In this document: piece after piece, positions 1 to 6,200 of the stretch
How the letters are laid out: each line of letters opens with the position of its first letter
Numbering within the stretch: position 1 is the first letter of the stretch
NCBI GenBank assembly: GCA_023458315.1
Contig: JAEXAH010000061.1
Location: forward strand, 1 to 9,240
Source of the DNA: Pseudomonadota bacterium
GTDB taxonomy: Bacteria; Pseudomonadota; Alphaproteobacteria; Rhodospirillales; Magnetospirillaceae
Length of the DNA stretch: 9,240 nucleotides
Reading direction: 5' to 3'
Translations under genes and position numbers: made by a program
Notes under the pieces: model-generated
What the model was told of the DNA's origin: nothing
Database searches by the model: none
What the model saw: only the letters and a program-made list of their open reading frames with translations

Positions 1-1
1 G

Positions 2-130
2 CGCAGACATGCTGGGCTCGTCAGGATCAAACTGCACTATGAGGCGGCGGTTCATACCGCGCCAGGGGAGCGAATGGACAGCGAGGAGCCTCCGAACGTT
101 CGGGTCGCCTGCTCGGGTGATATCGAATGA
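2..130 (+). CDS. 3' end of an unidentified upstream gene (partial)
   Basis: The frame is open from the window edge and ends at a TGA at 128-130, giving 42 visible residues that finish in the acidic sequence CSGDIE. I do not recognise the family from this fragment. The main reason to believe it is the junction: the ATG of the next gene starts at 127, so stop and start share ATGA. This 4-nt overlap is typical of co-translated bacterial genes. The next gene has no convincing Shine-Dalgarno of its own, which also fits translational coupling. If the neighbour really is a type IV secretion component, this would be an earlier gene of the same operon. That function is inference only, and the reading frame rests on context rather than on homology. 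Confidence 0.5.
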   Translation, partial: RRHAGLVRIKLHYEAAVHTAPGERMDSEEPPNVRVACSGDIE

Positions 131-459
131 ACATCATCTCCAGGATATCCGCCGCAGCCACCCTCCTCTGGATCGACGCGGCCTCGGCTGCCGAGAGCGT
201 CCTGGGGCCTGTTCCGACAGGCGACGGACCCGCCGCCGACGGTGAATCGTCCTCCGTCATCGACATGGGCTTTTACGGAATCGGGGCCCTGCTGATCGCG
301 GCCGGCCTCATGGAGCTCAAGCTGGCGGCGGACGCCAAAGGCAAGAAGGCGAAGTACGGCAAAGGGGGCCTGAAGCTGTACTTGGGTGTTTGCTTTGCGA
401 CCGCTCCGTTGGTTGTCGGAATTAAACTTCTGCCGGACTTGCCGGTCGACCACTTCTGA
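127..459 (+). CDS. Small exported/membrane protein, IcmD/TraR-like (type IV secretion) candidate
   Basis: This is a 110-aa protein. Residues 1-22 look like a signal peptide: a short N-terminus with Arg6, a hydrophobic core, and an Ala-Ser-Ala-Ala end before Glu23. A polar Gly/Asp/Ser stretch follows at about 24-45. Then come two hydrophobic segments, at about 48-66 (GFYGIGALLIAAGLMEL) and about 84-101 (KLYLGVCFATAPLVVGIKL), separated by a lysine-rich loop (KGKKAKYGKGG). A signal peptide plus two membrane helices around a basic loop, with a Pro at the end of the second helix, is the layout I associate with the small IcmD/IcmC/TraR-type inner-membrane proteins of Dot/Icm and IncI conjugation systems. 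This is a resemblance from memory, not an alignment. The gene overlaps the preceding one by 4 nt and is followed 6 bp later by an intrinsic terminator, so it is the last gene of its operon. A pilin-like or other small membrane protein is the alternative. Confidence 0.75.
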   Translation: MNIISRISAAATLLWIDAASAAESVLGPVPTGDGPAADGESSSVIDMGFYGIGALLIAAGLMELKLAADAKGKKAKYGKGGLKLYLGVCFATAPLVVGIKLLPDLPVDHF

Positions 460-465
460 TGGCTG

Positions 466-495
466 GGGCGGCCCGCTTGGGTCGCCCTTTTCGTT
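466..495 (+). terminator. Rho-independent terminator closing the left operon
   Basis: The 9-bp stem GGGCGGCCC (466-474) pairs with GGGTCGCCC (479-487) with one G-T wobble and a GCTT loop. It is followed directly by TTTTCGTTT. It starts 6 bp after the stop codon of the 110-aa gene. All elements of an intrinsic terminator are visible. Confidence 0.85.
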
Positions 496-533
496 TCAGG
501 AGCCATCGCTTCCGGAAACGCAAGGCAGCCGCC

Positions 534-620
534 ATGTCTACGGCCATCCCATACACCATAACCGCTCCCGTCTGGCTCCCGCACGGCGTCCGTTTGACGC
601 CCGTTCACACGGCCCTGTAA
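534..620 (+). CDS. Possible 28-aa small protein
   Basis: An ATG at 534 opens a 28-codon frame ending in TAA at 618-620. The peptide begins MSTAIPYTITAPVWLP and ends VHTAL. An AAGG element lies 8 nt upstream of the ATG and could act as a weak ribosome-binding site. Third codon positions are mostly G or C, as in the neighbouring real genes. The ORF sits between the terminator and the P-loop gene and ends 29 bp before it, so it could be a leader peptide or a small partner of that gene. No family is recognised. Chance occurrence is quite possible at this length. Confidence 0.3.
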   Translation: MSTAIPYTITAPVWLPHGVRLTPVHTAL

Positions 621-628
621 CATATGTT
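619..628. promoter_or_regulatory. Perfect 10-bp palindrome AACATATGTT, operator candidate
   Basis: AACATATGTT is a perfect AT-rich dyad in a GC-rich background. It ends 21 bp before the ATG of the P-loop gene and just upstream of its Shine-Dalgarno. The position would suit a repressor site or an overlap with the transcription start. No clear -35/-10 pair was identified around it, so its function is inference. Confidence 0.3.
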
Positions 629-649
629 GCATAGGCAGGGGAGGCGGTT

Positions 650-1438
650 ATGAGCGTTTCGATTTCCTTGGACAGGTCGCCGACGTCGTTCGTGTTGGGT
701 CAGACGGGGCGTGCCGGCGACGGCGGGGAGGATCCCATGCTCGTGACGGCGTCGCTTTCGGGCGGGGCGTTGGTCGTCGGCCCGTCCGGGTCGGGCAAGG
801 GCCTCGCGGTCGCGGCGGCCGTGCTGGAATGGGCTGGTCCGGTGTTCGTCCTGGACCGGGCGGACAGGCCCACGACGCTGGCCATGGCGAGGGGCAGGGC
901 CGCAGCCGGACGGAAGGTGTTCGTCTCCGGAGGCTTCGACGGCGAGGGCTTCGACCGGGTGGATGCGGACGACCCTGCGGCGCTCGGCCTCGTCGCCGAG
1001 GGGAGGGCGGACATGTTCGCCCTGTACCCGGTGACCGAGGCCGACGACGGACGCCTCTCCGCGTTGGCGGCCTTGCCCCACACGCTGTCGCCCAAGGTTC
1101 CGCTCCTTAGCGTCGTCAGGGAGGCGGGCAGGTTCGAGATCCCCGAGGCGGTCCTGTCCTCGATGGGGGCCGCCGGCGACGGCGTCCATCCCGTGCTCGT
1201 CACGCATTCGCGGCAGTCGCTTGCCATGTGGATCGGGAAGGACGGCCTCCGCCGCATGCTGTCGGAGACATGCGTCAGGCTCGATGTGGATCCTTGGGAC
1301 GGAACCGCGACGGCCACGGCAGGCGGCGTGTCCATGCCTGTGGACCTCGTGGACCCCTGGTCGAGGCTGGACATGATGGAACGTGCCGGGCCGCGTCCCG
1401 GCGGCATGCGGCCTAAGTACCCATCACAACGCGTCTGA
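650..1438 (+). CDS. Short VirD4/TraG-like P-loop NTPase with altered Walker B
   Basis: This 262-aa protein has a strong start: GGGGAGG at 638-644, 5 nt before the ATG. Residues 41-51 read LVVGPSGSGKG, a Walker A of the GKG type seen in VirD4/TraG coupling proteins. It is followed, as in that family, by a helix, then WAGPVFVLD (61-69) and a Gly-Arg-Lys-Val-Phe-Val strand (87-92). Residues 150-160 (VPLLSVVREAG) sit where coupling proteins have the Walker B strand ending in Asp-Glu; here the Asp is Arg157 and Glu158 is kept. PVLVTHSRQSLAMW (181-194) matches the following strand with its Gln and Ser. Family members are usually 500-700 aa with N-terminal membrane helices and an all-alpha domain; none of these is present. 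Arginine is often AGG here, unlike the phage genes. It could be a decayed coupling protein, a regulatory pseudo-ATPase, or a divergent small FtsK/HerA-class ATPase. Membership rests on motif order, not a search. Confidence 0.8.
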   Translation: MSVSISLDRSPTSFVLGQTGRAGDGGEDPMLVTASLSGGALVVGPSGSGKGLAVAAAVLEWAGPVFVLDRADRPTTLAMARGRAAAGRKVFVSGGFDGEGFDRVDADDPAALGLVAEGRADMFALYPVTEADDGRLSALAALPHTLSPKVPLLSVVREAGRFEIPEAVLSSMGAAGDGVHPVLVTHSRQSLAMWIGKDGLRRMLSETCVRLDVDPWDGTATATAGGVSMPVDLVDPWSRLDMMERAGPRPGGMRPKYPSQRV

Positions 1439-1476
1439 TTATGGTGGGCGTATGCGGATGGCTATGGACGGAACAG

Positions 1477-1507
1477 CTACCCCGCCCCGACATGTGGGGC
1501 GGGGTAG
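1477..1507. terminator. Perfect 12-bp hairpin between convergent genes
   Basis: CTACCCCGCCCC (1477-1488) and GGGGCGGGGTAG (1496-1507) are exact inverse complements around a 7-nt loop GACATGT. The hairpin lies 38 bp after the stop of the P-loop gene and 45 bp from the stop of the convergent minus-strand gene. It is well placed to end transcription from both sides. There is no T-run on either side, so it would be an atypical or Rho-assisted terminator. Confidence 0.6.
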
Positions 1508-1552
1508 GGGGATGCTATGCCTCTGGGGCAAAACCCTCAAGGCGGAATCGGC

Positions 1553-1978
1553 TCATGACACAGCCTTCGCCACGCGTTCCAGATCGGCCAGGGCGCTTCG
1601 CACGATGCGTTCTGCGGACTTGTCGTTGAACGCTTCCATGCCGACCACGACGCGGAGCTTTTCCGCGATAGCCGCCGAGGCCGAGCATTGCGCCGCAGCG
1701 AGGCGAGCCTCGACACTGGCGAGACGGGCTTCAAGGGCGTCCATGATGGCATCATCGAGGTCGGGGACGCTGTATTCCCGCATAATGGTGTCCCGTTCCT
1801 GGGCCAGCGCGAAGACCGGGTCGGGGGCGTCGGCGGGCATCGCCACCTCTCGGGATGTGGGCCCAAAATTGAGCAGACATGCGGCGACACCCAGCAGCAG
1901 GGCGCCGATGCCCTCCAAGTCGAGAAGGCAGTTCGCGATGTCGTTCCCTCGGGGCACACGGGGGGTGTTGGTGGTCAT
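1553..1978 (-). CDS. Hypothetical 141-aa protein, hydrophobic N-terminus plus helical acidic C-half
   Basis: I do not recognise the family. The frame is open further upstream (to 2161), but the ATG at 1978 is preferred. It has a GAGAG element 7-8 nt upstream, and the extra 61 codons upstream are Cys/Pro/His-rich, low in sense, and overlap a palindrome. From this start, residues 14-38 are hydrophobic (IANCLLDLEGIGALLLGVAA and on), enough for one weak membrane or buried helix. Residues about 50-90 are acidic and helix-forming, with the motif DLDDAIMDALEARLASVEAR, a likely coiled coil. The C-terminus (about 105-141) is a charged amphipathic helix ending in ERVAKAVS. Arginines are CGN codons here. 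The gene runs convergently to the P-loop gene with a shared hairpin between them. Its leader contains nested inverted repeats. A phage or plasmid accessory protein is plausible, but nothing proves it. Confidence 0.6.
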   Translation of the reverse strand: MTTNTPRVPRGNDIANCLLDLEGIGALLLGVAACLLNFGPTSREVAMPADAPDPVFALAQERDTIMREYSVPDLDDAIMDALEARLASVEARLAAAQCSASAAIAEKLRVVVGMEAFNDKSAERIVRSALADLERVAKAVS

Positions 1979-1985
1979 TTCAGTC

Positions 1986-2066
1986 TCTCTGTGGTCTACC
2001 GGCTTCTCACGGCCGGGCGCCAGTGAACGGCACTGGCACCGGGAGGGTGAGAACACGCCACAGAGA
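1986..2066 (-). promoter_or_regulatory. Nested imperfect palindrome in the leader of the 141-aa gene
   Basis: Three inverted repeats share one centre near 2028. They are TCTCTGTGG (1986-1994) with CCACAGAGA (2058-2066), TTCTCAC (2004-2010) with GTGAGAA (2047-2053), and GCCAGTG (2019-2025) with CACTGGC (2031-2037). CCGG at 2013-2016 can also pair with CCGG at 2039-2042. On the minus strand this lies just upstream of the start at 1978, and the outermost arm (1986-1994) overlaps the GAGAG ribosome-binding element. As RNA it could fold into a long stem that hides the start region; as DNA it could be a protein-binding dyad. The pairing is seen; the role is inferred. Confidence 0.5.
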
Positions 2067-2364
2067 ACGTGCCCGACCGCCTTCCCCAAAGGGTCTTGTA
2101 TAGCGGCCAGACTCCCGGCATAGTGGTGCCGGTCGCGCCCGCTTGGCGGCGGGCACGTCATTTTCGATGGCAGTCCCTTTGGCGAGGGAAGCCAACGCTC
2201 TGTGACTGCAACGCAAGGCCCTGGCAGGCCCCGTTGCGGGAGTTCTCACGCTCCAACTACCCACATTGCACCACCAATCCGGCCGGGGTCAACCCGCCGG
2301 TCGGTGCGTGTGTGTCTTTCGGCCATATCCGCAAAGCGAATACATTGATCCCCCGCTACGGAGA
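2067..2364. other. Gene-poor stretch with further inverted repeats
   Basis: No convincing coding frame is visible on either strand. The open frames here have arginine/proline-rich, low-sense translations and no ribosome-binding site. The stretch holds another hairpin: GCAACG (2208-2213) pairs with CGTTGC (2232-2237), enclosing GGCC (2217-2220) with GGCC (2227-2230). There is also a GCCCGC/GCGGGC dyad around 2138-2156. It could be a divergent control region, an untranslated RNA or degraded sequence; I cannot tell which. Confidence 0.4.
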
Positions 2365-2454
2365 ATGGTCATGCAATCGGAAGACGATAAGCCGTTCATC
2401 ATCCGCCATTCTTTCCACGCCCGCCGCTGTAAATGCGCTCCACGGGCGTATTAA
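2365..2454 (+). CDS. Possible 29-aa small ORF (leader peptide candidate)
   Basis: Two in-frame ATG codons (2365 and 2371) open a short frame ending in TAA at 2452-2454. For the second ATG a GGAGA element lies at 2360-2364, giving good spacing, so the product would be 27 aa: MQSEDDKPFIIRHSFHARRC followed by KCAPRAY. The peptide is acidic at the start and basic at the end, with a Cys-Lys-Cys. Its 3' end overlaps the start of the next small ORF (2433) in another frame by 22 bp. This could couple their translation or make it a leader peptide. No family is recognised, and the overlap could be chance. Confidence 0.35.
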   Translation: MVMQSEDDKPFIIRHSFHARRCKCAPRAY

Positions 2455-2582
2455 GAGAAAGGCTCACCGCCCCGCCGAAGCCCAAAGAGGCGCCGGAACG
2501 GAAGCCGCGCCGCAAGGCCGAGCCGTCGGCGGAACTGGAAGAGGCGCTGGCCTACATGCGCAGCCTCGGGCTGCGGGTGTAA
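2433..2582 (+). CDS. Hypothetical 49-aa basic/proline-rich small protein
   Basis: An ATG at 2433, directly preceded by an in-frame TAA, opens a 49-codon frame ending in TAA at 2580-2582. Residues 12-31 are rich in Pro, Lys, Arg and Glu (APPKPKEAPERKPRRKAE). Residues 32-49 form a neat amphipathic helix (SAELEEALAYMRSLGLRV). Third codon positions are strongly GC, and the amino-acid pattern of a flexible basic arm plus a helix reads like a real small protein rather than noise. There is no Shine-Dalgarno, so translation would depend on the overlapping upstream ORF, which has a good one. Function is unknown; a small nucleic-acid-binding or adaptor protein is one possibility. An A/G-rich hairpin follows at 2585-2615. 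Confidence 0.5.
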   Translation: MRSTGVLRERLTAPPKPKEAPERKPRRKAEPSAELEEALAYMRSLGLRV

Positions 2583-2584
2583 CC

Positions 2585-2615
2585 AGGGGGCCATCCGCGA
2601 GCTCCCACGCCCCCT
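2585..2615 (+). terminator. Weak hairpin after the 49-aa ORF
   Basis: AGGGGGC (2585-2591) pairs exactly with GCCCCCT (2609-2615) around a 17-nt loop, starting 3 nt after the stop codon of the 49-aa ORF. No T-run follows (CAGAAAAGG), so termination here is only possible, not demonstrated. Confidence 0.3.
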
Positions 2616-2841
2616 CAGAAAAGGTCGCGATTTCTACCTTTAAAGGGAATATGCCCGTCCCTCCAGTGGGTTAGGGTGGGGCGGCCCTTGTCCTGACCGC
2701 CCCGGCCGACCGCGCCCGCCAGAAGAGCGGGCCGTCATGCTGTCGGGGTTGCTTTTGGCGCGCGGTGACTGCCCGACTAAGACCGCGACCGGACCCTGTG
2801 GCGCTCAACGGTGGCACGCCACGCCCTCCGGCTGGGGGAGA
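2616..2841. other. Boundary spacer between small ORFs and phage genes
   Basis: No gene is seen here. It begins with an AT-rich patch (2617-2652) containing AAAGGT (2620-2625) inverse to ACCTTT (2636-2641). Next comes a GC-rich hairpin, GGGGCGG (2678-2684) with CCGCCCC (2697-2703). The spacer marks the change from left-hand genes to the minus-strand phage cluster and is the place to look for a prophage end. No tRNA or obvious attachment core was found. Confidence 0.35.
2798..2822 (-). terminator. Hairpin downstream of the last phage gene
   Basis: GTGGCG (2798-2803) and CGCCAC (2817-2822) are inverse complements around a 13-nt loop. They lie about 20 bp beyond the stop of the 96-aa gene in the direction of transcription. 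There is no T-run after it on the minus strand, so it is a weak terminator candidate. Confidence 0.25.
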
Positions 2842-3132
2842 CTATTCCGGCTTGCCGCCGAGGATCAGGCGGAGGTGCTGCGGCTTGGCGCCGCCGCCCT
2901 GGCCCGGATCGGGCTGGATCATCTGCACGTTGCGGTACAGCTCCAGCATGGGCTCGGCCATCGCCGCCGGGATTGTGGAGAAGTCGATATGGGCCATGAG
3001 GCTTTCCATGGCATCGAGCAACGCGCCAGCATCGACCACCCCGGCCTTGACAAGGCTTCCCATCAGCAGGGTGTGGGCGTTCTGCAAGCCGAGGAGCGCG
3101 GCGAAAAGCTGATCGGGATCATTGTGGTCCAT
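2842..3132 (-). CDS. Hypothetical 96-aa phage-cluster protein
   Basis: I do not recognise the family. The frame also contains an ATG at 3153, but the one at 3132 has an AAGGA element about 9 nt upstream while the other has none, so I chose 3132. The product begins MDHNDPDQLFAALLGLQNAH. Residues about 7-60 alternate hydrophobic and small residues in a way that suggests a helical bundle. Residues about 78-87 are Gly/Gln/Pro-rich (PDPGQGGGAKP), and the end is short and basic. It lies downstream of the tape measure gene in the same direction, where tail-tip genes are expected, but it is far too short and unlike them. The 27-codon ORF before it overlaps its start by 14 bp. A small tail or accessory protein is possible. 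Confidence 0.65.
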   Translation of the reverse strand: MDHNDPDQLFAALLGLQNAHTLLMGSLVKAGVVDAGALLDAMESLMAHIDFSTIPAAMAEPMLELYRNVQMIQPDPGQGGGAKPQHLRLILGGKPE

Positions 3133-3202
3133 GGCTATTTTTCCTTGTGACATAGAGCACGGCGGGGGCGCCGGGCAGGTCGGGGAAGATCGGGACGGTC
3201 AT
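3119..3202 (-). pseudogene. 27-codon ORF with FPxLPG start, possible tail-protein remnant
   Basis: Four nucleotides after the tape measure stop, an ATG at 3202 opens MTVPIFPDLPGAPAVLYVTR and ends 7 codons later at TGA (3119-3121). From memory, a group of siphophage tail proteins begins with Met, a few polar residues, then Phe-Pro-x-Leu-Pro-Gly, and the gene after the tape measure is a place where tail-tip genes occur. The first 11 residues fit that; after them nothing fits. It may be the stub left by a deletion, or a genuine small coupling ORF, since it overlaps the next gene's start by 14 bp. The match is short, so the pseudogene call is tentative. Confidence 0.35.
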
Positions 3203-3206
3203 TCAG

Positions 3207-6200
3207 TCACCGGGGCCGCTTCGACGGGTTGCGGTCGTAATACCGCCCCAGCGACGCCGCCAGCTTCGGGGCGTTCGCATTGGCCCAGGCCTGGACCGAG
3301 GCGCCGTCGAGGGCGTTGATGTGGAAGGTGTTATGCTGGGTATTGGATGTCGTGCTGGTCGAAGTGTTCGACATGGCCTTCGCCGCCTCGAAATTCGGTC
3401 CCTTGCCGAGCCAGTCCGGCAGGGCGAAGCGCCCTGTCGAGGGGATGCGGATGTCGGCGGCGGCGAGGACCGCTTGCGGCACCTCCATCCGGCTCTGAAG
3501 CGCCGCCATGGCGGCCTGGGCTCGGTCTGAGGTGGGGATGGTCTTGCCGCTGGCAGTCAGGACAGACCTGACGGTCGGAGCCGTGTCGGCGGGAACGATC
3601 ATTTCGCCTTTATGGACCTGGGCGATCTGATCGGCGGGCAGGTCCCAGGCGCCGACGGCGAAGCCCGGCAACATGGAACTGAGCGTTGCCCCCCAGGCCG
3701 ATCCGCCCTGAGCGGCGGTATTGGCGGAAACCGCCGTGGTCAAGGCCGCGACGGCGCCGGTGTTCGTGGCGTCCCCCGTGGTGTTAACGGCCAGGCCCGC
3801 GACCTGAGAGCCGACCGATGTTGTCGTGGCGCCGGTATTGGCGGTCGTCGCCGCCGTGTCGATGGTGGTGGCCGTGGTGTTGGTGGCCGTGGTGGCTGTG
3901 TCGGTGGCCGTGGCCGTGGTGTTGCCGGTCAAAGCGGCGGTCAACGCATGAAGCGCGGCGGTGTTTCCGGTTGTGGCGGCGACCTGCGCCGTGCCGGTGC
4001 CGCTGTCACCAAGCCCCAGTGTCGAGGCCGCCCCCTTCCCGGCAACCGAGGTGACAACCCCGGTCGCGGCCTTGTCGAAGCCCCAGTTCGCCGCCCGTCC
4101 GGCATAAGAGGCTGCGATGGATTGCATGGCGCGGGCGCCGATCTGGCGCATGGTCTGCGTGCCGGAGATGAAGGAGTTGACCATCTGGCTCATGGCCGAT
4201 TTGAACGGCTCCGTCCAGTTCTTGATCTCCTGCAACCGGTCGCGGGTTTCCTGGTGGTCGATCTTCGACATCTCCAGGGCGCGTTGCCGCTCCAGGCCGA
4301 CCAACTCCTTATTGATCCGGTCCCGCTCGGTCTGTTCCAGCCCGGCAAGCTGAAGGGTGGCTTCCAGTTCCTCGCGCCGGATCCTGATCTTCTCCTCAGC
4401 GATGGCGCGGAGTTCGGCGATCTCCTCGGCGCCGCTGATATTACCCATCGATTTGTTGAAGGACAGGTTCTCCTCGCGGGCGGCGACGCCGTCCTTGCCC
4501 TTGTCGGCCGTGTCCTTGATGCCGACTTCGGCCAATTGCTTTGCAGCCGCTTGGCGGGCGGCAAGTTCGGCATCGACCTGCTTGATCCGCTCCAGGCTGT
4601 GCTTGGCCCGCAATTCGGTAATGGCGCGTTCGGCGGTGTCGATCTCGGTGCGCTCGGTGCCAGCGGTGCGGCGAAGAAGTGCAAGCCGCTGCTGCGCCTC
4701 CTGCATCGCGACCGCTCGCTTCCGGTCATCAATGGAGATGGCCAGGGCCAATTCTTCGGCGGCGCTGATCTCGCCCAAGGCCTTCCGCTGCGCCAGGGCC
4801 TGCCGTTCCACGTCAAGGCCGTTCTGCGCCAATGCGGCCTGCGTCCCGATGGCGGCGGCGGACATCGCCTTCTGGCTCTCGGCATAGGATTTCGCGGCGG
4901 CGGCATTGGCCTCGATGCCGGTCGCCTTCTGCTGGCGTTCCAGTTCGCCGATTTCGATCACCTTGCCCATGAGGCCGATTTCGGCGCTGCGCAGGGCCAA
5001 ATAATGCTGCGCCTCGGTCTTGTTCATGGTGCTGGCTTTGGCCTTGGCCTCCGCCATCAACAGCTCGCGCTGGCCCTCGGTGACGTAGGTATCCACGGCA
5101 CGGGTGACGGCCTTGTACGCCTCGGTGAGCTGCGTTACGGCCGCCGTGTTGCCCGCGATCTTGGCCTGATCGATACCGGCCTTGAGGTCGCGCTGCTTGA
5201 TCTGCATGTCGCGCAAGGGATCGTCCGAGGTGAGGACGGCTTCCGAGGCGGTGATGGCGCGGGTCTGGATCGGCGTCTTCTGCGCCTGGATCAGCGCGGA
5301 GCGCAGGTTGGCAATCTTGAGGTCGATTTCCGAGAAGTCGTCTTTGCTCGGTGCGAAGCTGAGGTTGGTGCGGAAAAAGTTGGTGTTCTTCACCATCTCC
5401 TCGCGCTTCAACAGCAGCTCTTCCAGTTGCTGTTGCAGGGCGGCGACCGCGTCCCGTTCTTCCCGCCAATGCTCGGCCTTGCCCCCGGCCTTGTCCTGGG
5501 CTTGCTTGAACCGCTCAAAGATCGGCGTCGCACCGTCCAGGGCGGCGGCATAGGCCTTCACCGCTTCCTCGGCCTTCTTCGCGGCATCGGCATCCTTGGT
5601 CATGGCGGCGGCCACGGCACCGGCCACGGTCACGGCGGCACCGGCGGCGGCACCCCAGGGGCCGAAGGCGCCCATGAACTGCCCGAGCTGCGTCCCGGCG
5701 GTGGACATGACATTGCCACCAGCGGCGGCCACGGCGGCGATGTCGCTGATCTGATACCCGGCCTGCTGCGCGATGTTGCCCAGCTTGCCCATTCGGGAAC
5801 CCGCTGCCAGTACTGCCGCACCAGCATTGTGCATGGTCGGTGCCACAGCGGCACCGTGCTGATTTATGAAGCGGATTGCGGCGGCCGCATCCTTGTGTTT
5901 TCCGGCCAGCATCTCCATGGCGCGGGCTTCGTCAGCGGCGCCGCCGATGTTGCGGCTGAACACCACCGCCAGGGCCGCCGCGCGGACCTTCTCGCTGTTC
6001 TGGGTATCGAGTATCGAGGCCCGCCACGCAGCTTCAAGTCGGGAGATGGCTTGGACGCTGTTGGCGACGCTGCGGGCGGCGGATTCGTATTCCCGATTGG
6101 TACCGGCGAGACGCTTGGTATTTTCCTCGGTCTTCTTGACCTCGGCGCCCAGCGCCCCGACCTTGTCAGCGGCACCTTTCGCCGCATCCCCGAGGCCTTT

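Noticed and set aside
605..1407. Long minus-strand frames opposite the P-loop gene
   Set aside because: The plus-strand frame has clear P-loop motifs and a strong Shine-Dalgarno; the antisense frames show only Arg/Gly or Ser/Pro-rich noise.
1979..2161. N-terminal extension of the 141-aa gene to an ATG at 2161
   Set aside because: The extra 61 codons have a low-sense composition, run through a nested palindrome, and the ATG at 1978 has its own ribosome-binding element.
2007..2264. 85-codon minus-strand ORF
   Set aside because: Its Arg/Pro/Ala-rich translation has no recognisable pattern and there is no good ribosome-binding site; it lies in the hairpin-rich non-coding stretch.
2069..2674. 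201-codon plus-strand ORF across the gene-poor stretch
   Set aside because: The translation is compositionally noisy, it conflicts with the two better-supported small ORFs in other frames, and it has no start signal.
2737..3150. 137-codon plus-strand ORF opposite the 96-aa gene
   Set aside because: It is a His/Gly/Gln-rich antisense translation; the minus-strand frame has a ribosome-binding site and fits the phage gene direction.
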